From AV80 sp035536995 (GTDB taxonomy: Bacteria; Verrucomicrobiota; Verrucomicrobiia; Chthoniobacterales; UBA10450): DNA of 64,000 bases. Each line of letters starts with the position of its first letter. Position 1 is the first letter of the stretch. The stretch spans positions 3,300 through 67,299 of the forward strand of contig DATLNB010000042.1 in assembly GCA_035536995.1 (NCBI GenBank), read 5' to 3'. This document shows, in pieces, positions 25,087-30,903 of this stretch. The position numbers and the translations under genes are program-made. Under the pieces are notes generated by a model, which did not search any database, was not told the origin of the DNA, and saw only the letters and a program-made list of their open reading frames with translations.

Positions 25087-25757
25087 ATGAACGAAACTTC
25101 CGAAGAAGGCTGGATCGCAATGTCGTGAGGATTCCGGTGCGGCCGGAGGTGAGCGATCAGCCGGATTCCGGCGGGCAACATCTTTGGCTCGAGGACGTCG
25201 GCGGCGGCGACATCGACAAAGAGAGTGCCGCCCTCCCGGAATGCTTCAAACACCAGCGTCTGCATTTCCTGGGCTTTCGCGCGGCAGGCCCGCGGACCTT
25301 TGATCGCGCTTTCCGCGAGCTCATGCATCGGACCGTGCAACGCTCCTTCTTCCGGGAGGAGAAAACTTACCTCCGCGACCGGGACGAAGAGCTCGGCCAG
25401 GTCCGGCGGGAGGGGAAGAATCAATCCAACCTTCTGCCCGCGGCATTGCGCGAGCAGGGCGCTGTTGCGTTTATGCGCCATCAGCCGGAGCTGGACGCTG
25501 ATGGCGTCGAACGCCAGATCGAGCGGAACGCTTTCCGCCTCGAGCATGCGGAGACGTTCCTCCGCTTCCGGGGCACCGTACTGCGCCGCGTACTTCAACA
25601 AATCCGAAGTCGTTCGCGCTTTCTTCGATTTGATCAGGAGCCGCAGGATCTCCAGCAGCTCGACTTCATCCTTGGCCGGGGGGCCGGTTCCGGTTTTTTT
25701 TGACGACTCGCCCATATTTCCGCGCGCATGAGTGACAAATTGCGGCCGGTGGGTCAA
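25083..25757 (-). CDS. unknown cytoplasmic protein between kinase and permease
   Basis: 224 residues, or 210 if the start is M15 (25715). No signal peptide or membrane segment. The N-terminal half is helical and charged (DEVELLEILRLLIKSKKART, AAQYGAPEAEERLRMLEAES), the C-terminal half mixed alpha/beta (GTLFVDVAAADVLEPKMLPA, GIRLIAHLRPHRNPHDIAIQ). The first 130 residues suggest a helical repeat or adaptor. It starts 12 bp after the kinase stop and overlaps the permease start by 4 bp, so it is almost certainly translated with both. I do not recognise the family. Confidence 0.7.
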   Translation of the reverse strand: MTHRPQFVTHARGNMGESSKKTGTGPPAKDEVELLEILRLLIKSKKARTTSDLLKYAAQYGAPEAEERLRMLEAESVPLDLAFDAISVQLRLMAHKRNSALLAQCRGQKVGLILPLPPDLAELFVPVAEVSFLLPEEGALHGPMHELAESAIKGPRACRAKAQEMQTLVFEAFREGGTLFVDVAAADVLEPKMLPAGIRLIAHLRPHRNPHDIAIQPSSEVSFI

Positions 25758-25769
25758 GCCTTCCGGTAA

Positions 25770-28763
25770 TTACGGATTGAGCGCGGCGCGCTCTTCCAGC
25801 CCGATTCCGAGCGGCCCTTTGTCCAAACCTTCGATCCGCACTCGTTTTCCGTCCCGAATCACTTCCAGCCAGCCGCCGGGAAAGGGGGTCGCCGCCCATT
25901 CGTAGGCGCTCCGCACCGGGACGCCGTTCGATTCCACCAGCTCGTCGCCCTCCTTCAACTCCGCCACCTTTGGCTGGGTTGCCTGGACCGCCACTATTAA
26001 CACCCGGACCGCTTCGACGAGGGTCCCGTCGCCCCGTTTCCGGGTTACGCTCTGGACAGTGCCACCGGAGAATTTTGTCTCGCGGGTGCTGTAGCCGTGG
26101 GTCGTTTCATTGAACCCACTCTCGAGAATTCGCTCGAACTGGTTGATCTGGTCGTACTCCTCCTCGACCCGCGCCGGAATTCCGGTCGAGGTCACGGCCA
26201 GCGGTTTCCGGTTAGCATCGCACGCCTGAATCACACGGCGTTTCCAGGCCCCGGTCTTATGCCACTCCAGATCGTAGCTGAAGGAAGGCGCCCCCCGCCA
26301 CGCAGCACATCCGATTTCCCAGCTCAGATAGACGCGGCCATTTTCGTCGTAGCTGTCCTCGCTCTGCGCGTTAGGCAGCCCGGCATCAAGGGCGAGCTCA
26401 CCTTTTTCGTTCTCGTGCCGAAACACATTCCGCCGGACCCGGCCGAGCGTGTCCCATTCCGGCAGGCTGACATCCCGGAAATAATGAAAACGGGATGGGT
26501 CGAGCTCCTCCGTTGTCTGGCGCCGCAATGCCCCGTTCGCGTCGAACAAGCTGGTGAGCCGATGATAACCCGCCGTGCAATAGGTTTTGGCTCCCGCGGT
26601 ATCGAAGTATGCCTCTTCCCAGTACCTGCCGTCCGAGTTGAATTTGTAGCTGCACTTCCGGGTCGCGTAACCCTTCTCGTTCACAATCGGGCGCCCCGCT
26701 TCGTCGGCATTCGTGTCCTCGATCGAATTCCCGCGCTCATCGTGTCGGAGCAAGACGCACGATGGTTTCGTCCCCGAGATTTTGATCTGCCTGGGATAAC
26801 CGAAGTCGTCGTAGATCGCTGTCCATTCCCAGGCGACGATCAACTTTCCCTCGCTATCCGACCTGAAATACTTCCGGGCAATCACTTGGCCGAACTGGTC
26901 GTAGCCGAGTTCCTGGACGGCCCAATTGTCCTCAAAGCGCGCCAGTTTCCCGTCGGTGCCGAGTAAGTTCACCCGGACTGCGTTGCCGGCCTTGTCGTAT
27001 TCGGTCGTCGCGGAGGCGATCCCGTTGAGGGCGACGAGTTTTCCCTCCGCATCATACGTGTCCATGCGCACAACCCTGCCCTTTCCATCGCAGGTGTACC
27101 CATAAGCGATAACGCCATTGCGGTTAGGCATCGGGCGCCCCTCGCCATCGAGATGCGTCAGCCGCGCCAATCGTCCCGCCTGATCGCGATCCAGACGGTA
27201 CCCGAAAACCCGTTCGCCGTTGACCGCTGGCTGGCCGGCGCTGTTGAAAAACAACACTTTCAGATCCCGTCCCGCCGTATCGCGCTCGAAGCGCATGTGA
27301 GTCGCGGCGCTGCTGTGCGAGACATTGAAGCCGCGCACGCTTACAAAATGCCCGCGCCGGATCCGCTCCGCGGCTTCAGATGCTGTCGGTCGATCGTAAA
27401 GCACCCGCCAGAGCGCCACTTCGTTGCGGTCCCGGGCGAGCAGCTCCCGGACGCCCTCGTCGTCGTAAATGAATTCGAGGGCGGAACTTTCGATTGCCTT
27501 TTCGTCGTAGGGCTGCGCGCCGGAAATGCCCTCGATGTAAATCGGAACCGCGTCGCCCAGCACGAGCCGACGGATTTGCGCGGGATGGCCGCGGGGATTC
27601 AAAACTTCCAACCGAGTGACCCGCCCCAGCCGGCCGCGTCGCGTCAGCCGATAGTGGGCTGTGAGCCGGGAGGTTTCGTCCTTCGTGATAGAACCGGTCG
27701 AATCTAAAACGCCGTTTCTGAACTCGACCCCTCGGGCATATTCGAGCCGTGGCCGTTGATAAAGTTCCCAATTCAAAAGCCACAGCGCCGCAGCAACTAC
27801 CCCCGCGACCAGCGCCGTGCGGGAAACGAAGCGCCAGGGGTGGCGCCGGATCCATTTGATCGTCCGCACCGCCGTGGTCGGCGGCCGGGCCAGGATCGAC
27901 TCATCTTCGAGATACCTTCGCAAGTCTTCCGCGAAGGCGGCCGCACTCTCGTAGCGATCGCCGGGTTCCTTCTCGAGGCACTTCATACAGATCGTTTCGA
28001 GATCGCGCGAAACCCCCGGCCGGAAAAAGGCAGGGGAAACGGCGTCCTCCGTGATCACCCGAACGGTCAGGGCGGTTTCGCTGTCATCCGGGAGAAAAGG
28101 CGGACGGCCCGAGAGCATTTCGTAGAGGATCGCGCCTAACGAGTAGACATCGGCCGCAGCGCCGACGTCCCGGCTGGTGCCTTTCGCCTGCTCCGGCGCC
28201 ATGTAGGTCGGCGTTCCAATGACCGCTCCCGATAGAGTGAGACTGCTGTTTGCCGTGAGTTTTTTCGCGATCCCAAAATCGGCCAGCTTCGGAACCCCTT
28301 CCGGATCCAGAAGAACGTTCGCGGGCTTCATGTCGCGATGGATGACGCCGTTGCGATGCGCGAAATGGAGCGCGCGCGCCACGCTGATGAGTAATTGGGC
28401 GGCTTCCCGTTCTTCGATGGGCCCGCTTCTCAGCCGGTCGCCCAGCGAACCGCTCTCGATGTATTCCATCGCGTAGAACGGCGCCCCCTCCGTTTCACCG
28501 ACTTCGTAGATCTGAACGATGTTCGTGTGATGGAGGCCGGCCGCGGTCTCGGCTTCACCCAGGAATCGCGTGAGCTCGTCGGGACCGTAATGCCCGGTCA
28601 GCATTTTCAGCGCGACGATCCGGTTCAACGTGACCTGCCGGGCCCGGTAAACGATCCCCATGCCGCCGCGGCCGAGCTCGCCTTCGATTTGATAATCACC
28701 GATGAGACGCCCGGCTGAAACCGGGCGCGATGGCGGTATAATCGGAGCGCTCGGATCGGCCAT
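25770..28763 (-). CDS. membrane Ser/Thr protein kinase with extracytoplasmic YD-repeat region and PDZ-like tail
   Basis: 997 residues. The kinase domain (about 24-286) has every key element: GRGGMGIVY glycine loop (31-39), ALK (K53), IHRDMKPANV (HRD 142-144), ADFGIAKK (DFG 162-164) and TPTYMAPEQ (APE 189-191). A transmembrane helix follows (about 314-331, FVSRTALVAGVVAAALWLLN). The extracytoplasmic part (about 335-900) is rich in short Tyr/Gly/Asp repeats such as YDKAGNAVRVN, YDQFGQVIARKYF, YDDFGYPRQI, ANGALRRQTTEE and YDENGRVYLSW, typical of YD/Rhs- or WG-like beta strands. The end (about 905-990) resembles a PDZ domain (VAVQATQPKVAELKEGDEL). It has no PASTA domain. It leads a six-gene operon. 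Confidence 0.85.
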   Translation of the reverse strand: MADPSAPIIPPSRPVSAGRLIGDYQIEGELGRGGMGIVYRARQVTLNRIVALKMLTGHYGPDELTRFLGEAETAAGLHHTNIVQIYEVGETEGAPFYAMEYIESGSLGDRLRSGPIEEREAAQLLISVARALHFAHRNGVIHRDMKPANVLLDPEGVPKLADFGIAKKLTANSSLTLSGAVIGTPTYMAPEQAKGTSRDVGAAADVYSLGAILYEMLSGRPPFLPDDSETALTVRVITEDAVSPAFFRPGVSRDLETICMKCLEKEPGDRYESAAAFAEDLRRYLEDESILARPPTTAVRTIKWIRRHPWRFVSRTALVAGVVAAALWLLNWELYQRPRLEYARGVEFRNGVLDSTGSITKDETSRLTAHYRLTRRGRLGRVTRLEVLNPRGHPAQIRRLVLGDAVPIYIEGISGAQPYDEKAIESSALEFIYDDEGVRELLARDRNEVALWRVLYDRPTASEAAERIRRGHFVSVRGFNVSHSSAATHMRFERDTAGRDLKVLFFNSAGQPAVNGERVFGYRLDRDQAGRLARLTHLDGEGRPMPNRNGVIAYGYTCDGKGRVVRMDTYDAEGKLVALNGIASATTEYDKAGNAVRVNLLGTDGKLARFEDNWAVQELGYDQFGQVIARKYFRSDSEGKLIVAWEWTAIYDDFGYPRQIKISGTKPSCVLLRHDERGNSIEDTNADEAGRPIVNEKGYATRKCSYKFNSDGRYWEEAYFDTAGAKTYCTAGYHRLTSLFDANGALRRQTTEELDPSRFHYFRDVSLPEWDTLGRVRRNVFRHENEKGELALDAGLPNAQSEDSYDENGRVYLSWEIGCAAWRGAPSFSYDLEWHKTGAWKRRVIQACDANRKPLAVTSTGIPARVEEEYDQINQFERILESGFNETTHGYSTRETKFSGGTVQSVTRKRGDGTLVEAVRVLIVAVQATQPKVAELKEGDELVESNGVPVRSAYEWAATPFPGGWLEVIRDGKRVRIEGLDKGPLGIGLEERAALNP

Positions 28764-28841
28764 CGCGAGCTATCATCGGAATTTAGCGCGGAGCACTCAA
28801 GCGCGCGTTGGACCGGCTCCGCCGGTCGCTCCGGAGGGAGA

Positions 28842-28876
28842 ATTGGGGAGCCCCGCGGGGGCAAGGGCTCCCCAAT
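28842..28876 (-). terminator. strong hairpin after the small exported-protein gene
   Basis: The 12-bp arms attggggagccc (28842-28853) and gggctccccaat (28865-28876) are perfectly complementary. The hairpin begins 4 bp beyond the stop codon of the minus-strand gene at 28881. No T-run follows it on the minus strand (TCTCC), so it may act as an RNA-stabilising structure rather than a terminator. Confidence 0.6.
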
Positions 28877-28880
28877 GAAA

Positions 28881-29132
28881 TCAATCGGCCATCACCGTGC
28901 CGTTGTAGCTGCCGCTCCCGACGAAATTGGTCGAGTCGGCCGCTGGACGGACCGGCTCAATCCCCTGCGGCGGGTTGCGCTGGCCGAATGGATCCGTCTC
29001 GCCGGTGACGGCAGCATCCGATCCGGAAATGCTGACATAGTCGGCATTGGCGTTTTGGACAGCGGTGAGGGAGAAAACTGCGACGGCGCAAAGCGCGATC
29101 GCCCAATTGATTTTGTGTGATTTGATTTTCAT
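28881..29132 (-). CDS. small exported protein (83 aa)
   Basis: ATG 29132 gives MKIKSHKINWAIALCAVAVF, a signal peptide cut near ANADYVS. The mature 50 residues are acidic and contain SGSDAAVTGETDPF and SGSYNGTVMAD, with no cysteine in the mature part. The longer frame to 29198 is less likely as it puts 22 residues before the signal. No family recognised. A palindromic operator-like site lies 47 bp upstream. It is divergent from the Cys-rich genes that start at 29420. Confidence 0.6.
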   Translation of the reverse strand: MKIKSHKINWAIALCAVAVFSLTAVQNANADYVSISGSDAAVTGETDPFGQRNPPQGIEPVRPAADSTNFVGSGSYNGTVMAD

Positions 29133-29178
29133 GTGGCGGACCTTATCGGCGGCTCCGATCGGACAGCAAAGCGCCACC

Positions 29179-29196
29179 GGTAACGCGGCTGTTACC
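29179..29196. promoter_or_regulatory. operator-like inverted repeat GGTAAC-N6-GTTACC (site 1)
   Basis: A perfect 6-bp inverted repeat with a 6-bp spacer, gcggct, lies 47 bp upstream of the minus-strand start at 29132. It matches site 2 at 16 of 18 positions when read in the opposite direction. Confidence 0.5.
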
Positions 29197-29323
29197 ATGC
29201 CCCGTCGACGGTCCGGTCAGACTGCTCATTTTGGATAAATAAGCCGGCCTAACGAGTGCTTTTCACGAGGGAAAACGCGTGTCGCCTAACGAATGGATGG
29301 GCGATACATCACCGGGCCTTCCG

Positions 29324-29341
29324 GGTAACAGCCGTGTTACT
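29324..29341. promoter_or_regulatory. operator-like inverted repeat GTAAC-N6-GTTAC (site 2)
   Basis: Reads ggtaacagccgtgttact. The reverse complement of site 1 is ggtaacagccgcgttacc. It lies about 80 bp upstream of the plus-strand start at 29420. Confidence 0.5.
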
Positions 29342-29419
29342 TTGTTCCGCAATTCGGACGCTTGATTGGAGCCCAAGAATGGGTTGAACGCCGGCCGAGC
29401 GGCGAGTATTTTCATCGCG

Positions 29420-29746
29420 ATGCGATCGGCGCTCCAGATATTCGCCTCTCTGGTCATGGGCGCGTCGATTGCCCTCGCCGCTGTCCCGCCGCAGGTTCCG
29501 CTTCGGCCCGTTGAGAAAGTCGATTGTTGCGCCCGGATGCACGCCGACAACGCCTGCGATCGGCAAGCGCCGAAATCCCAACACGAGCAGGAATGCTGCG
29601 TTGCCTGCGCGTTCGGGCTGGCCGTGGTTCTCAACTCTGCCCAGCCCTTTATCTACCCGCCAGTCGGAGACGAGACTTTCGCCGATTTCATTTCTTCGAA
29701 GCTCTCCCGCTTCGATCGCCCTCCGGTTCCCCCTCCGCGCGCCTGA
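29420..29746 (+). CDS. Cys/His-containing small exported protein (108 aa)
   Basis: ATG 29420 gives MRSALQIFASLVMGASIALA, a signal peptide. The mature part has a cysteine cluster: VDCCARMHADNACDRQAPKS, then HEQECCVACAFGLAVVL, followed by a second hydrophobic stretch and a Pro/Arg-rich end (FDRPPVPPPRA). CC...H...C...H...CC..C suggests metal or thiol chemistry in the periplasm. Layout resembles the protein at 34599, which precedes a metal-efflux operon (same order of signal, CC motif and FA(D/E) near the C-terminus). It starts 70 bp before the 42-residue CC peptide on the same strand. Confidence 0.65.
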   Translation: MRSALQIFASLVMGASIALAAVPPQVPLRPVEKVDCCARMHADNACDRQAPKSQHEQECCVACAFGLAVVLNSAQPFIYPPVGDETFADFISSKLSRFDRPPVPPPRA

Positions 29747-29815
29747 CCCTGCTCACAGCGTCGGCTCTCCCTCTCGGGGAAGAGTAGTCAGGAGAAACCT
29801 CAACCGGAGGATTCT

Positions 29816-29944
29816 ATGAAATACTTCCTTACGATTGTAGCGGCCGTGGCGCTCGTCGGCACAGCTAGCGCGACTTCGCGTTCGGCTGATTGCTGCGGCG
29901 GCAACGGTTGCTGCGTGGTGAAGCAGAGCTGCTGCGCCAGATAA
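29816..29944 (+). CDS. 42-residue exported peptide with three CC pairs
   Basis: ATG 29816 to TAA 29942-29944 encodes MKYFLTIVAAVALVGTASAT followed by SRSADCCGGNGCCVVKQSCC and AR. GGAGG at 29806-29810 gives an ideal ribosome site (5-bp spacing). Residues 1-19 are a clean signal peptide (cut after ASA). The mature ~23 residues contain six cysteines in three adjacent pairs (CC at 26-27, 32-33 and 39-40), as in small metal-binding or disulfide-rich peptides. A strong terminator follows. The function is unknown; a metallothionein-like or thiol-buffer role near a metal-resistance region is a reasonable inference. Confidence 0.85.
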   Translation: MKYFLTIVAAVALVGTASATSRSADCCGGNGCCVVKQSCCAR

Positions 29945-29963
29945 CGCAGCGGTAACCAAACGG

Positions 29964-29993
29964 CCCCCGTCGGACCAGTTCCGGCGGGGGTTT
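29964..29993 (+). terminator. rho-independent terminator of the CC-peptide gene
   Basis: cccccgtcgga (29964-29974) pairs with tccggcggggg (29980-29990) with one T-G wobble and a short ccagt loop, then TTTCGTT. It lies about 20 bp after the stop of the CC peptide. Confidence 0.85.
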
Positions 29994-30008
29994 CGTTATC
30001 GTTTCCTG

Positions 30009-30896
30009 TCAGCGCTTCAATTTCGCCAATGCTTCTCGCGCCAGTTTCTGTTTCGGATCCATCTTCAGCGCCGTCTCGTATTCGGCCCGCGCGTTGGCCA
30101 CATCGCCTTTCTTTTCCCGAATATTGCCGAGCCGGAAATGCGCGGCGGCCAGGGAAGGGTTCTCGAGATCTTCACGCGCCGGCATGGCAATGTAGGCGCG
30201 CAGACATTCTTCTCCACGATCGAGCTGCTGCCCGCTCAAGGCAGCGGTCCGGCCGACCTGGTAGAGCGCCAGGGGATGATTCGCATCAAGCGCCAATGCG
30301 CGTTCCAGCGCCGCGAAAGCTTTATCCCACTCCTGTTTGTGCTGATAAACTAATGAAATCCGCACGTGAATCATCGCTCGCTGATTCAGCCGCGCCGATT
30401 CGTTGTAGGCGGACAGGGCTGCGTCGAATTTCTTGTCAGTCGCCAGAAAATCGCCCTCAATTTGCGACGCGAACGCCGGATCGTGACGCCGGATAAACGC
30501 AACCTGCTCGGCCGCCTTGGCGTTACTGCCGCCGAGGAAGCCCGGCACGGCTCGATACATGATCGCGAGGTCCTGGCGCGCCTCGAGATTCAACGGGTCG
30601 AGCTCGATCGCCTTCTCCAGCTCCGCCTTCACTTTCCGGATGCTCAGCGCGCCGCTTGTTATTCCTTTTTGCGCCGCCTGAAGACCGATCGCGCGCCCCA
30701 GCCATTGATGAAATTTCGAGCTGGCCGGGTCGGCGGCTACACATTTTTCCAGGAGTGGAACGGCGGCCGCGAATTGCTCCCGGCGCATCAGCTCCTGAGC
30801 CTGGCGATAGAGGCCCGCGGTATTCTCAGCTGCGCTCGCCGCGAAAGGTAAAGCGATCGCGAGGACGGTTAGCGAGAGGCGGAGGGACGAGAACAT
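30009..30896 (-). CDS. periplasmic TPR-repeat protein
   Basis: 295 residues. Signal peptide MFSSLRLSLTVLAIALPFAA (cut near ASAAENT). At least four tetratricopeptide repeats follow: AGLYRQAQELMRREQFAAAV (about 28-60), KAELEKAIELDPLNLEARQD, AFAALERALALDANHPLALY and ARAEYETALKMDPKQKLARE. TPRs mediate protein-protein contacts. It ends the operon phosphoribosyltransferase - M28 peptidase - TPR, 7 bp after the peptidase stop. Confidence 0.85.
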   Translation of the reverse strand: MFSSLRLSLTVLAIALPFAASAAENTAGLYRQAQELMRREQFAAAVPLLEKCVAADPASSKFHQWLGRAIGLQAAQKGITSGALSIRKVKAELEKAIELDPLNLEARQDLAIMYRAVPGFLGGSNAKAAEQVAFIRRHDPAFASQIEGDFLATDKKFDAALSAYNESARLNQRAMIHVRISLVYQHKQEWDKAFAALERALALDANHPLALYQVGRTAALSGQQLDRGEECLRAYIAMPAREDLENPSLAAAHFRLGNIREKKGDVANARAEYETALKMDPKQKLAREALAKLKR

Positions 30897-30903
30897 GAAG
30901 CCG

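Larger units (their letters stand above)
29133..29419. other. divergent intergenic region with two matching palindromes
   Basis: 287 bp separate two exported-protein genes read in opposite directions. The two operator-like palindromes are listed separately. The region also has a cgcctaacgaatg/cctaacgagtg pair near 29249 and 29283. No other gene seen. Confidence 0.6.
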
